Assembly (NCBI GenBank): GCA_040216555.1
Contig: JAVJOW010000020.1
Coordinates: forward strand, 186,001-250,000
Reading direction: 5' to 3'
DNA: 64,000 nt
Origin: Arenibacter sp040216555
GTDB taxonomy: Bacteria; Bacteroidota; Bacteroidia; Flavobacteriales; Flavobacteriaceae
This document shows, in pieces, positions 43,713 to 53,278 of the stretch. Below the pieces are notes generated by a model, which made no database searches, was not told the origin of the DNA, and saw only the letters and a program-made list of their open reading frames with translations. The stretch's first letter is position 1; each line of letters begins with the position of its first letter. A program made the position numbers and the translations under genes.

Positions 43713-43756
43713 AAAACCCAAGGCCATAGTGGAAAACCACTATGGCCTTGGGTTTT
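43713..43756 (-). terminator. Very strong terminator between susD and the phosphatase gene
   Basis: A perfect 20-bp stem (43713-43732 / 43737-43756) with an AAAA loop; the core is AAGGCCATAGTGG. A T run is present on both strands. It lies 55 nt after the susD stop, so the phosphatase-MBL-PLP genes either have their own promoter in 43530-43712 or receive only limited readthrough. Confidence 0.92.
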
Positions 43757-43811
43757 GTATTGCCAATCAATATCGGCAATAGGCCCCCATAATCCTTTTT
43801 GGTGCCGAAAA

Positions 43812-45293
43812 TTATTCCAACCACCAGGTTATTTCACGAATCTTATCGTTCCCGGCCCCAAACTGTCTTTCAATTGCTGCAGATACATTTGCCGAATTGT
43901 TGTTGTACTCAGTATTAGGGTAAATCCATCGAGTAGGAGGTGTGGCTCCCGGTAATTGTGCAAATGCCGGATAACCTGTCCTTAAATGATCAAAATAAGC
44001 CCTCCAGCCTGTTTGCAAAAAGGAAGTAAAATATTTCTGAGTCAAAATGAGCTCCAATTTCACTTCTGTGGTCAGGCTATTATCGAACGTCACCTCTGCT
44101 CCCAAAAGATAGGTATCGGCATCCGCAGGCTCTACATAAGTTACAAAATCCTTGGCATAGGTATTATAAAAATCAAAAGATGATTTTATGCCATTTTCAT
44201 AATGTTCCTTTGCGTCGGTAGCAATCCATCCACGAACGGATGCTTCGGCCAATACAAACTCCAGTTCCCAATATCCCATCAAGTTGTGCGGCTCGGTAGT
44301 AGGGTCTGTGGTATATCTCAGGTTTACCTTGGAAACATCGCCAGCAGCTGCCTTGTCATTTACCTCTGCATAAGGTGCCAAGGGATCTCCACCCTCGTAG
44401 GCCATAAAATCGTCTATGGCCAATCCTGCCTCCTTGGCATTCTTGGTCTGTCCGCAATATATGAACAACCTGGGATCCTGCCTGTCCTGAAGCATTTCAA
44501 TGAAGGTAGAGGACATGTACATTCCCGATCCATAACCACTGGAGTTGAATTCTGTATACCTACTTCCCTCCTCGTCCAAAAAAACCAATTGGCCATTGTC
44601 CTCGTTGGATTCCATTATGGGCTCATTATTATATACGTTGGCAAAGGAACTTATTATGTTCAAGTCGGCATCGCCAACCTTTTTGGAAAGGGTCATAAGA
44701 ACTTTTAATCTAAAGGAATTGACCAATTTTTGCCATTTGGTTGTATTCCCTCCAAAAATAATATCCCCGGCAATAATGTTGGTATTTCCCTCCAAAAGAT
44801 CATTGGCTTCCGACAATTCCTTTAATATCCCAACAAAAACTTCTTTTTGGGTATCATACTTGGGCAGATACTGCTCCCCAGTTTCACCTTTAAGGGCTTC
44901 ACTATAAGGAATATCGCCAAATGTAAGGGTCAGGTTATAAAAGTAAAATGCCCTAAAAAATTTGGACAGAGCAATATATTCATCACTTTCTATACGTTCT
45001 GCCTCCTGCATCATTTTGGTGACCTCCCCCAACATACTATAGTCGTCAAAACTGGCACGGTCCCAGTTGTAATATTGGCCAGTGTTCTCCCCATCGGTCT
45101 GCACCAAAATACGGGATGCGTACATGGCCCCCGTACCATCGACCGCAAAGGCATTGCTTGCAATATTGGTCAACAACAATTGTGGGTGCGTTTCACTGAC
45201 ATTATTTGGGTTGTCGTTCAATTCCGTCAGATCTTGACAGCTGGTAAGGGCCATCAATACTGTTAGTCCGAATAAAATTCCTATTTTTTTCAT
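43812..45293 (-). CDS. SusD/RagB-family nutrient-binding outer membrane lipoprotein
   Basis: A 493-residue lipoprotein: MKKIGILFGLTVLMALTSC gives a lipobox with Cys at residue 19. The body has QDLTELNDNPNNVSETHPQLLLTN, FFRAFYFYNLTLTFGDIPYSEAL and WQKLVNSFRLKVLMTLS, matching the SusD-like_2 type. It forms the hinged lid on the SusC barrel and binds the ligand at the cell surface. The ATG at 45293 gives the signal peptide; the frame extends further upstream into susC and is ignored. It starts 13 nt after susC. Confidence 0.94.
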   Translation of the reverse strand: MKKIGILFGLTVLMALTSCQDLTELNDNPNNVSETHPQLLLTNIASNAFAVDGTGAMYASRILVQTDGENTGQYYNWDRASFDDYSMLGEVTKMMQEAERIESDEYIALSKFFRAFYFYNLTLTFGDIPYSEALKGETGEQYLPKYDTQKEVFVGILKELSEANDLLEGNTNIIAGDIIFGGNTTKWQKLVNSFRLKVLMTLSKKVGDADLNIISSFANVYNNEPIMESNEDNGQLVFLDEEGSRYTEFNSSGYGSGMYMSSTFIEMLQDRQDPRLFIYCGQTKNAKEAGLAIDDFMAYEGGDPLAPYAEVNDKAAAGDVSKVNLRYTTDPTTEPHNLMGYWELEFVLAEASVRGWIATDAKEHYENGIKSSFDFYNTYAKDFVTYVEPADADTYLLGAEVTFDNSLTTEVKLELILTQKYFTSFLQTGWRAYFDHLRTGYPAFAQLPGATPPTRWIYPNTEYNNNSANVSAAIERQFGAGNDKIREITWWLE

Positions 45294-45306
45294 TGTGTGT
45301 CTTTTT

Positions 45307-48300
45307 CTAAAATTTAACATTAACGCCTATACCAATGTACCTAGTGGAAGGATCCTGTAAATTATTGTCGTTCCCAAAATCCGGATCAATGATATCTGCC
45401 TTTTTCCATACCAACAGGTTATAGCCGCTAAGGGTTACATCAAGATTTTTTACACCGTTGATATTAGCCAGTTCGGTGATATCATATTTAAAGGAAAGGG
45501 TCCTTAACTTAAAGAAGCTGCGATCGAAAATATTGGCAAACTTTTCATTTTCCTTGTAAGTCACGGCAGCTCTATAAGGATATTGTTGACCCCAGGTCTG
45601 CCAGCTCACCGCCGTGGTATTCTGGGTATACGTCCTGGTATCGGAAATAACATCCCCGTTAACATCCCGTACCAGTTCACCACTGGCTATCTGCACCCCA
45701 TCAGGTACATATACCGGAACCCCGGCAGCGTATTCCGCATCCCTATACTCCGTAGAATAAGGGTGCTTGCCGCCCCACCACATTTTCTCAACGGTCAAGG
45801 AACGGATCAAACCGCCCCAGCCACCGTCTATGCCTACGTTAACGGTAAGGTTCTTGTACTTAAAACTATTCTGAAGACCCAGGGTCCAATCTTGATCGTT
45901 ATGCCCCAAAAGTTGTGGGTAGTTGTCCCTGATCGGCAATCCATTGGTTCCTAAAATTAAATCTCCATCAGCCGACTTCTGCCACACGGTTGCATAGTAG
46001 CTATCCGCCCTATCGTTCAGCCTTAAATTGTTATAAGTGGTATTGTCCCCATATATTTCCGTGATTTTCTGAACCTTTCTGCTCCAGTTGGCAGTTATGT
46101 TCCAACTAAAGTCTTCCGTAAGGATCGGTTTGGCATTAATTACCACTTCCAGACCATTGGTAGTATATTCATTGCCATTTACCTTTCTGTTTTCAAATCC
46201 CGAGGTGTTTGAAATTGGCAGGTCAATAATCTGGTTCGTGTCCACTACATTATAATAGGTAAGGTCCAATGCAAGCCTATTCTTTAAAAAAGCAGAACTT
46301 AGACCAAGTTCGAAGGAATTGGAACTTTCCGGCTCTATGTTGGAATTTACAAGTCCATTGGGGTATTGTAATTTTATATTTCCTCCAAAAACACCATTAT
46401 TGGTGTAGTACGATGATATACTATAAGGGTTCAGATCACTGGAAACCTGTGCCCATGACCCATAAAGCTTTAAATAATCCACAGCCTTGGGCATAGTAAC
46501 AATATTGGACACTACCGTACTTAAGGAAACCGATGGGTAGAAGTAAGAACGATTTTCCTTGGGCAATGTAGAAGACCAATCGTTTCTGGCAGCGGCCGTT
46601 AAAAACACTGCATTGTAAAAATCCAGTCCAAAAGTAGCATAGAGACTATTAGTTGCCCTTTCCTCTACATATGTAGTTGCAGCCACATTGCCACTGGTAT
46701 TGTTAAGGCTATACACAAATGGCACCACAAGACCATCTGTAGAATTGTATTCTTGCTGGTATTTTCTATAAAAGGTAGAGGCACCAGCGTTAACATCAAA
46801 GGAGATATCCTCGGTTAAAGATTTGGTATAAGAGGCCAAAATATCATAGTCTACGGTCAATCTTTTAGAATTCCATGTCTTATAATCACCTTCCCTGGCA
46901 TCACCATAATTTAAATAGGTCTTGGGACTTTGTCTGTCCTCAAAAATATCCTGCATAACGGCCGAGCCCCTTCCCTGTAGATTTAGACCTTCGGCTATAT
47001 TGTACTTAAGTACCATCTGGGCATTGATGAGATCGGCGTCGTATTTCTGGTTCAATTCATTGGCCGCGAAATACACGTTGTTGTACCAAGCGTAATTATA
47101 GTTGGCCTGTCGGTAACCCTCCTGTCCGGGAACGTACATATGCTCTTTTAAGTCCTGGCCATCGACATCGTCCCCCATCCAAATTAGTATGGTATACATG
47201 TGGTTCTTTGGTCCGTAGCCATGTCTTGGGTAGTTGGGAGAATACACCTTATTATAGGATAATTTGCTGTCCAACGTAAGTGATTTGGAAAGGTTCGTGG
47301 TAGACTTAAAAGTCAGCCCCCCTGTTTTAAGACCGGAATTGGGAACCCTATCCTTTTGGTCCGAATAATTTCCCGACAAACGGAACGACCCTTTTTCGGA
47401 TTTGCTCGATATGGAAAAATCCGTACTGGAAATATATCCGGTTCCCATGAAATCCTTTAAGTTATTGTGATATTCCCAAGGTGTTGGCACTCTGGAATAA
47501 CGGGATTTATCGTCATATTGGGTACCATAAACATCTCCCCACCAGGGAATGGTTTCCCCGGTAACATTATCCAAAATGGGACTGTTCCATTGGGAGACCA
47601 AAACCCCGGGTTCAAACTTGGGACCCCAGATCATATCCCCATCGGAAATACCTCCGTCCTTACCGTCCCAGAATTCATACTTTCCATTGGATCCGTTACC
47701 ATATTCTGTCTGGGTTTCCGGAAAAACAGTGAAGCCCGCAGATACCATTGTATTGTGGGAAACCGAAATTTCCAATCCGTCTACGTTCGCATTCTTGGTC
47801 GTGATCAATATGGCACCATTTCTACCCCTAGATCCATAAAGTGCAGAAGCCGTGGTTCCTTTTAAGACGTTTACATTGGCAATATTATTGGCAGAAACAT
47901 CATAAAAATCGGTCTCCACAGGTATCCCATCTATCACGATCAAAGGCGATTTACCCCTTAGGGAAAATGAAGGCTTTTGAAATAGTCCTGTGGGATTGCT
48001 TACGCTTAGTCCCGCTACCTGACCGGTAAATAAATTGCCCACATTGGGCGCATTTATTTCCTCTATTATCTCCACATCCATCTTTTGGGTGGCATAACCG
48101 ATCTTTTTCTCCGCTCTGGTAATTCCCAAAGCCGTTACAACCACCTCGTTCAATTTTTCGGAATCGGGAAGAAGTACTATTTCCGCTGATGTTTTGCCAG
48201 AAGTGGCAAGTTCGGTTGGGATATATCCTATATAGGAAACGAGGAGGATATCGTTTACCGAATTTAACTCAATTTCAAAATTTCCGTCAAAATCGGTAGC

Positions 48301-48450
48301 CACACCCTTGGCACTACCTTTAATGACCACTGACGCCCCTGGTAAAGGCGCATTGTTCTCATCCAAAACCTTTCCCGTAAATACTCCCTGGGAATGGCCC
48401 ATGATAAATGCAAAAAAGGCAAATACCATAACAATACTTGTTTTGTTCAT
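45307..48450 (-). CDS. SusC/RagA-family TonB-linked outer membrane transporter
   Basis: A 1047-residue protein. The signal peptide ends MGHSQG; a carboxypeptidase-D-like domain (GKVLDENNAPLPGASVVIKG to GYIPTE) follows, then the plug with NEVVVTALGITRAEKKIGYA, FSLRGKSPLIVIDGIPVE and TASALYGSRGRNGAILITTK, and a beta-barrel ending in aromatic strands with final NVKF. It takes up a ligand bound by the SusD partner using TonB energy. Ligand size and type are not predictable from the barrel; the neighbours suggest an organophosphorus compound. No anti-sigma/sigma pair or HTCS regulator is adjacent. Confidence 0.96.
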   Translation of the reverse strand: MNKTSIVMVFAFFAFIMGHSQGVFTGKVLDENNAPLPGASVVIKGSAKGVATDFDGNFEIELNSVNDILLVSYIGYIPTELATSGKTSAEIVLLPDSEKLNEVVVTALGITRAEKKIGYATQKMDVEIIEEINAPNVGNLFTGQVAGLSVSNPTGLFQKPSFSLRGKSPLIVIDGIPVETDFYDVSANNIANVNVLKGTTASALYGSRGRNGAILITTKNANVDGLEISVSHNTMVSAGFTVFPETQTEYGNGSNGKYEFWDGKDGGISDGDMIWGPKFEPGVLVSQWNSPILDNVTGETIPWWGDVYGTQYDDKSRYSRVPTPWEYHNNLKDFMGTGYISSTDFSISSKSEKGSFRLSGNYSDQKDRVPNSGLKTGGLTFKSTTNLSKSLTLDSKLSYNKVYSPNYPRHGYGPKNHMYTILIWMGDDVDGQDLKEHMYVPGQEGYRQANYNYAWYNNVYFAANELNQKYDADLINAQMVLKYNIAEGLNLQGRGSAVMQDIFEDRQSPKTYLNYGDAREGDYKTWNSKRLTVDYDILASYTKSLTEDISFDVNAGASTFYRKYQQEYNSTDGLVVPFVYSLNNTSGNVAATTYVEERATNSLYATFGLDFYNAVFLTAAARNDWSSTLPKENRSYFYPSVSLSTVVSNIVTMPKAVDYLKLYGSWAQVSSDLNPYSISSYYTNNGVFGGNIKLQYPNGLVNSNIEPESSNSFELGLSSAFLKNRLALDLTYYNVVDTNQIIDLPISNTSGFENRKVNGNEYTTNGLEVVINAKPILTEDFSWNITANWSRKVQKITEIYGDNTTYNNLRLNDRADSYYATVWQKSADGDLILGTNGLPIRDNYPQLLGHNDQDWTLGLQNSFKYKNLTVNVGIDGGWGGLIRSLTVEKMWWGGKHPYSTEYRDAEYAAGVPVYVPDGVQIASGELVRDVNGDVISDTRTYTQNTTAVSWQTWGQQYPYRAAVTYKENEKFANIFDRSFFKLRTLSFKYDITELANINGVKNLDVTLSGYNLLVWKKADIIDPDFGNDNNLQDPSTRYIGIGVNVKF

Positions 48451-48685
48451 TCTTTTTAGTTTGTGATTTTTTAATTATTTAGTGAGCGCAAATATCCTAG
48501 GCATAGGTTAACTGAACCCTCACATAATATTAAAAGATTGCAATGAAATATGCTTAAATGTTAAAACAACGTTAACGGGGAAAATGAAACAAGAAAAGAA
48601 CAAAATAGTACTTAAGAAGTTCTAAGAAAAGTGCATCCCTAAAAGAAATGTAAGGAGTGATAATGGGGAATAAACCGTAGAAAAT

Positions 48686-49975
48686 TTATACCTCTGCCAA
48701 TTGTATTTCGGACTTTTCCACTAATAAATTCTTCTTGTATTTTCTTTTAAAGTAGAAAAGTGAAACTAGAGTAATAATAGTCCCCAAAACGGCGATTAGA
48801 TAAGTGCTGGCCATAAAGAAATTGAGCCAAGAAAGGGTACTCTGACCAAAATTCTTATAAAGCAGCACCCCCATGCTACCTAAATAACCAAAGGCATCCG
48901 CAATATATATAAGGTAACCAGCATTGCCTTTTATACGGAAAGTCGCAATCATGCGATCGAAAAAAATACAGTTAAAAGGTACATAACATATATAGAGTCC
49001 AAAACCAACACTGATCATCCAAAGGATGGGTGAAATTAAGGCCAATTGAAACAACAAGGTAGAAAGACCAATGGCAATAGTACCAAAAAGCAACAGATAG
49101 TGATAGGAAACAAAGGCCTTATAATTATTTTTGATCACTCCCAAAAAACCTATGATCACCAATACCAATATGGCGATAGGCAGTTCCGATATGGTATATA
49201 TAGCAGCATCACCTTCGAAACCTAAGGCATCCCAAATCTCCCTGGAAAAATTATCCCTGAAATCGCGCAATGCCGTTAAAAAAGTGTAGAAAAAGACCAA
49301 AATTATTATCGGGAAGAGGAAGGCAAGAAAAACCCTCTTTCTATCCTTTCCGGTCATAGGTTTCCGTTCAGTTCTAAGTTCTTTATCCTCCTGGGTAGGT
49401 TGGGGCATTCTATTCAATAACCAGGCAAAAAACACAAAAGGAGCCAAAAAAATAGCTCCAGTAACGGATGGCATCCAAAATTGGGACACCTGCCAGTTTT
49501 CCATAACCAAAAGACCAACCGATTTTACCGCTCCACTGGATACAATAAAGCTGGAACATAAAGCCACACCCAAAAATTCGGTAAACTTTCTACCTTCCAA
49601 ATAGGAAAACACAATTCCCCAGACCATCCCCAAGGGAAGTCCATTTAAAAACATGAATATAAAATTATAGGGGGCAGGAGTGATAGCGAACAAAAGAAGA
49701 CTAACCTCAGCAGCAAAAATAAGGCCCAGAAGATAATATATTCTCTTATTGGGCTGAAGCTCGGAAATTACTTTGATCCCAATAAATTTGGAAAGCATAT
49801 AGCCGAGTACCTGCGCAATGATCAAAATTATCTTGTAATCTACTCCGGCGAAGGACAGGTCTTCAAATGTGGCCACGGTAAAGGGCTTGCGAAAAGCATA
49901 CATGCAGAAATAAGTGCCAAAGGAGGCAAATGCCCCATATAGCAAAAACGAAATATCTTTTTTTACTAGCTTCAA
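48686..49975 (-). CDS. DUF5690-family (MFS-like) inner membrane transporter
   Basis: A 429-residue protein with about 12 transmembrane helices. It opens FLLYGAFASFGTYFCMYAFRKPFTVATF, an MFS-like loop with a charged residue, and has a central loop rich in Arg/Lys and Glu (LRTERKPMTGKDRKR). I associate this arrangement with DUF5690. The start is TTG at 49975; no ATG is found upstream in frame and the next Met would remove the first helix. It is the gene upstream of susC in the transcription direction. From memory, DUF5690 genes in Bacteroidota often sit beside phosphonate-degradation genes, which would fit this locus. Confidence 0.82.
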   Translation of the reverse strand: MKLVKKDISFLLYGAFASFGTYFCMYAFRKPFTVATFEDLSFAGVDYKIILIIAQVLGYMLSKFIGIKVISELQPNKRIYYLLGLIFAAEVSLLLFAITPAPYNFIFMFLNGLPLGMVWGIVFSYLEGRKFTEFLGVALCSSFIVSSGAVKSVGLLVMENWQVSQFWMPSVTGAIFLAPFVFFAWLLNRMPQPTQEDKELRTERKPMTGKDRKRVFLAFLFPIIILVFFYTFLTALRDFRDNFSREIWDALGFEGDAAIYTISELPIAILVLVIIGFLGVIKNNYKAFVSYHYLLLFGTIAIGLSTLLFQLALISPILWMISVGFGLYICYVPFNCIFFDRMIATFRIKGNAGYLIYIADAFGYLGSMGVLLYKNFGQSTLSWLNFFMASTYLIAVLGTIITLVSLFYFKRKYKKNLLVEKSEIQLAEV

Positions 49976-50139
49976 AAAGGTTGGTAGTTTGGTGTAAATT
50001 TTCTCAAAAGATAAATATTAAAAGACAATATTCCCCCCTTTTTAAGTTTAAATGAATTTTTTAAAGTTATTAAGTCGTTAAGTAAAGATTAAAATAATAA
50101 ACCACGGCATATTTTGTCAATTTTCATGAAAGGACCGGA

Positions 50140-52641
50140 TCAAGAAATATCGGCATTTCTCAGTCTAAGTGCATTCGCAATTACGGAAACCGAACTAAAA
50201 CTCATAGCCAAAGCGGCTATCATGGGTGATAATAGAAGCCCAAAAAATGGATATAGAACACCCGCCGCAATGGGGACACCAAGCGTATTATATACAAGTG
50301 CAAAAAACAGGTTTTGTTTAATATTTCCCATCACTTTTACACTTAGGTTCCTAGCTTTTACTATTCCTTGTAAATCTCCTTTTACCAAAGTGATGGAAGC
50401 ACTTTCAATAGCCACATCGGTACCTGTTCCCATGGCAATCCCAACCTCGCTCTTCGCCAAGGCAGGTGCGTCGTTTATACCATCGCCTGCCACAGCAACT
50501 TTTTTGCCCTGTTTTTGTAAGCCTTCCACTTCATTCAGCTTGTCCTGAGGAAGCATCCCAGCCTTAAAATCGGTGAGATCTAGTTCCTCGGCCACAGCCT
50601 TTGCCGTATCATAGTTATCACCTGTCAACATGATTACCGATATTCCCAAGGATTGCAATTCTGCAATGGCCTTTTTGCTGGTTTCTTTGATTTTATCAGT
50701 AATCACAACAAATCCCACCAAAATACTGTCCACTGAAATCATGGAAACCGTTTTTCCAAGCTGCTGCTGTGATTTAACCTTATTGGTAAGCTCCTCCGAC
50801 ATTGTGGCCTTGACTTCCTCCATCATTCTTTCATTCCCCAAGGCCAGCTTTTTCCCATTAACAATTCCTTTGACCCCTTTTCCTGTGACCGAATTAAATT
50901 CTGACACCTTCAATATTTCCGCTCCTTGTTCCTTCCCGTATGCAACCGTTGCTACAGCCAAGGGATGTTTGCTCATTTGATTGAGTGATATAATGTATTG
51001 CAACACTTTTTCCTCTGGGTAGTCGTCCGAGCTAACCACTACCTTTTCCACAGATGGCTTGCCTGCTGTAATTGTTCCGGTCTTATCAATAATTAGTGTA
51101 TCAATTTTGTTCATTTTCTCCAAAGCCTCAGCGTTTTTCACCAACACCCCGGATTGTGCCCCTTTACCTATTCCTACCATAACAGACATTGGTGTAGCCA
51201 AGCCCAAGGCACAGGGACAGGCTATTATCAATACGGCAATAGCATTTACAAAGGCATAGACATACTTGGGTTCGGGACCAAAAACAACCCAAACAATAAA
51301 AGTAATTACAGAAACCAATACCACCACGGGAACAAAATATCCTGAAATTTTATCCGCCAATTTCTGAATGGGGGCCTGACTACGACTTGCTTTATTGACC
51401 ATTTCTATAATTTGTGCCAACAAAGTGTCCGAGCCCACTTTTTCCGCCGTCATCACAAAGGATTGGTTTCCATTTATAGTTCCGGAACTAACTTGGTCAC
51501 CTTTGTTCTTATCTACCGGTATAGGTTCTCCTGTAATCATAGATTCGTCTATGGAGCTCATTCCCTCCTGAATGACCCCATCTACAGGAATTTTATCCCC
51601 CGGCTTAACCCTGAGCAAATCCCCTATTTTAATTTTATCGATGGTAATAACTTCTTCTTTCCCATCCACCATTTTAATGGCCTTATTGGGCGCCAATTTT
51701 AGCAGCTCTTTCACTGCATTATTCGTCTTACTATGGGCCCGGGCCTCCAAAAGCTGTCCCAATAAAACTAGTGTCAATATTACCGTAGCGGCCTCAAAAT
51801 AAACATGTACCGTGCCGTGATGGGTTTTAAATTGGGAAGGGAAAATATCTGGAAAAAGCATCCCGAATACACTAAATAACCAAGCAACCCCAGATCCGAT
51901 CCCAATAAGCGTAAACATATTTAAATTCCATGTCTTTATTGAGCGATATGCCCTTTCAAAAAACATCCAAGTAGCATAAAATACTACAGGAATGGACATT
52001 CCAAATTGGATCCAATTCCAATATTTCATATCCAGAATTGTATACAAAGGGTTATTGGGTACCATCTCGGACATGGCAATAATAAAAATGGGCAACGTAA
52101 AGGCAAGGGCTAGCCAAAATTTCTTCAATAATTTTTTATAGTTTTTCTCCTCTGCCGAAACATCTGCCTTTAGTGGCACCAAATCCATTCCACAGATAGG
52201 ACAGGATCCTGGTTCATCCTCGACAATCTCAGGGTGCATGGGACAGGTGAATAGAGTCCCGCTATTGGCATTCATTTTTACCTCTTCCACCAGATCCATT
52301 CCACAAACCGGACAATCGCCCGGCTGATCATAGGTCTTATCTCCCTCACAATGCATGGGGCAATAGAAGGTCCCTGTTCCTTTACCATTGCCCTTTTGTT
52401 TTTTAGGGGAATGATGTTCGTGTTCCTCACCGGGTAAAGAAATGCCATAGGCTGCACCATCATCTTCCAAGGCCTTCTTAAAAGCAGATAGGGGTATATG
52501 CCCTTCCATTTCAATGACAGCTTCGGCCTTTTCCAGATCTACAGTTGCCTGGGTAACGCCTTCCACTGCATTTAAGGTATTCTCTACATGCACCCTACAA
52601 CCGTTGCAGGTCATCCCTTGTATCTTATAGGTGTGTCTCAT
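50140..52641 (-). CDS. copA: Copper-exporting P1B-type ATPase
   Basis: An 833-residue ATPase. The N-terminal HMA domain has the metal motif GMTCNGC at about residues 8-14, followed by two small heavy-metal-binding domains with YCPMHCEGD...CPVCGMDLV and CPMHPEIV...CPICGMDLVPL. The membrane core has the copper-type CPC motif in IACPCALGLATP, the phosphorylation site DKTGTIT and the hinge GDGINDAPAL. It exports Cu(I) from the cytoplasm to the periplasm. The start at ATG 52641 fits the HMA domain; 17 upstream codons are ignored. It follows the HMA-AraC regulator by 73 nt. Confidence 0.95.
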   Translation of the reverse strand: MRHTYKIQGMTCNGCRVHVENTLNAVEGVTQATVDLEKAEAVIEMEGHIPLSAFKKALEDDGAAYGISLPGEEHEHHSPKKQKGNGKGTGTFYCPMHCEGDKTYDQPGDCPVCGMDLVEEVKMNANSGTLFTCPMHPEIVEDEPGSCPICGMDLVPLKADVSAEEKNYKKLLKKFWLALAFTLPIFIIAMSEMVPNNPLYTILDMKYWNWIQFGMSIPVVFYATWMFFERAYRSIKTWNLNMFTLIGIGSGVAWLFSVFGMLFPDIFPSQFKTHHGTVHVYFEAATVILTLVLLGQLLEARAHSKTNNAVKELLKLAPNKAIKMVDGKEEVITIDKIKIGDLLRVKPGDKIPVDGVIQEGMSSIDESMITGEPIPVDKNKGDQVSSGTINGNQSFVMTAEKVGSDTLLAQIIEMVNKASRSQAPIQKLADKISGYFVPVVVLVSVITFIVWVVFGPEPKYVYAFVNAIAVLIIACPCALGLATPMSVMVGIGKGAQSGVLVKNAEALEKMNKIDTLIIDKTGTITAGKPSVEKVVVSSDDYPEEKVLQYIISLNQMSKHPLAVATVAYGKEQGAEILKVSEFNSVTGKGVKGIVNGKKLALGNERMMEEVKATMSEELTNKVKSQQQLGKTVSMISVDSILVGFVVITDKIKETSKKAIAELQSLGISVIMLTGDNYDTAKAVAEELDLTDFKAGMLPQDKLNEVEGLQKQGKKVAVAGDGINDAPALAKSEVGIAMGTGTDVAIESASITLVKGDLQGIVKARNLSVKVMGNIKQNLFFALVYNTLGVPIAAGVLYPFFGLLLSPMIAALAMSFSSVSVIANALRLRNADIS

Positions 52642-52714
52642 CTCCAAGTTTTTTAATTTGTAAGTAAAATTAAACATATTGATATGGAACACTTTTTACA
52701 ATTATGGAGATTCT

Positions 52715-53278
52715 TTACATAATTTTGTCCAGCGATTTTCTATCCCATTGTTGTAATTTTTTATACTCCCCCATGGACATGCCGGTAACCGACTTAAACT
52801 GCGAAGCCAAATGGCTACTGTTCTTATAATTTAGGGCATAACCAATTTCAGAAAAATTGAGTTCGTTCATTTGGATGAGTTCCTTTGCCCTTTCGATTTT
52901 TAGATCAATGTAGTATTTTTCAATGGTAACGCCTTCCCTTTTACGGAACATTTTACTTAGGATAGAGTAGTCTTTATTCAATTTTTCGGACAATAAGGCG
53001 GACATGTTCCCCGCTATATCATTTTCCCCATTTTTGATCGTATTAATTAATTCGATTTTAATGTTTTCAATGATCATATCCGATGTATCCTTAACCAATT
53101 CGAAGCCGTTATTTTTCAATATGCCTTCTATTATTTCATCATCGTTGTCAACGTTTTCCTCATAAACGATCTCTCCCAACTTAATAGATACAATGGCAAT
53201 CCCAGCCTTGGAAAACTCCTGATTCAAAAGAGTTTTACATCTATCGCAAACCATATTTTTGATCAGAAGTTTTTTCAT
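52715..53278 (-). CDS. AraC-type regulator fused to an HMA-like metal-sensing domain
   Basis: A 187-residue protein. The first 65 residues resemble an HMA domain: LLIKNMVCDRCKTLLNQEF with CxxC at residues 11-14, and a ferredoxin-like pattern ending LKNNGFELV. The C-terminal 100 residues are an AraC helix-turn-helix pair: IEKYYIDLKIERAKELIQ and NFSEIGYALNYKNSSHLASQFKSVTGMSMGEYKK. It probably senses copper through the CxxC and controls the downstream copA, with which it shares the transcription unit. Confidence 0.85.
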   Translation of the reverse strand: MKKLLIKNMVCDRCKTLLNQEFSKAGIAIVSIKLGEIVYEENVDNDDEIIEGILKNNGFELVKDTSDMIIENIKIELINTIKNGENDIAGNMSALLSEKLNKDYSILSKMFRKREGVTIEKYYIDLKIERAKELIQMNELNFSEIGYALNYKNSSHLASQFKSVTGMSMGEYKKLQQWDRKSLDKIM

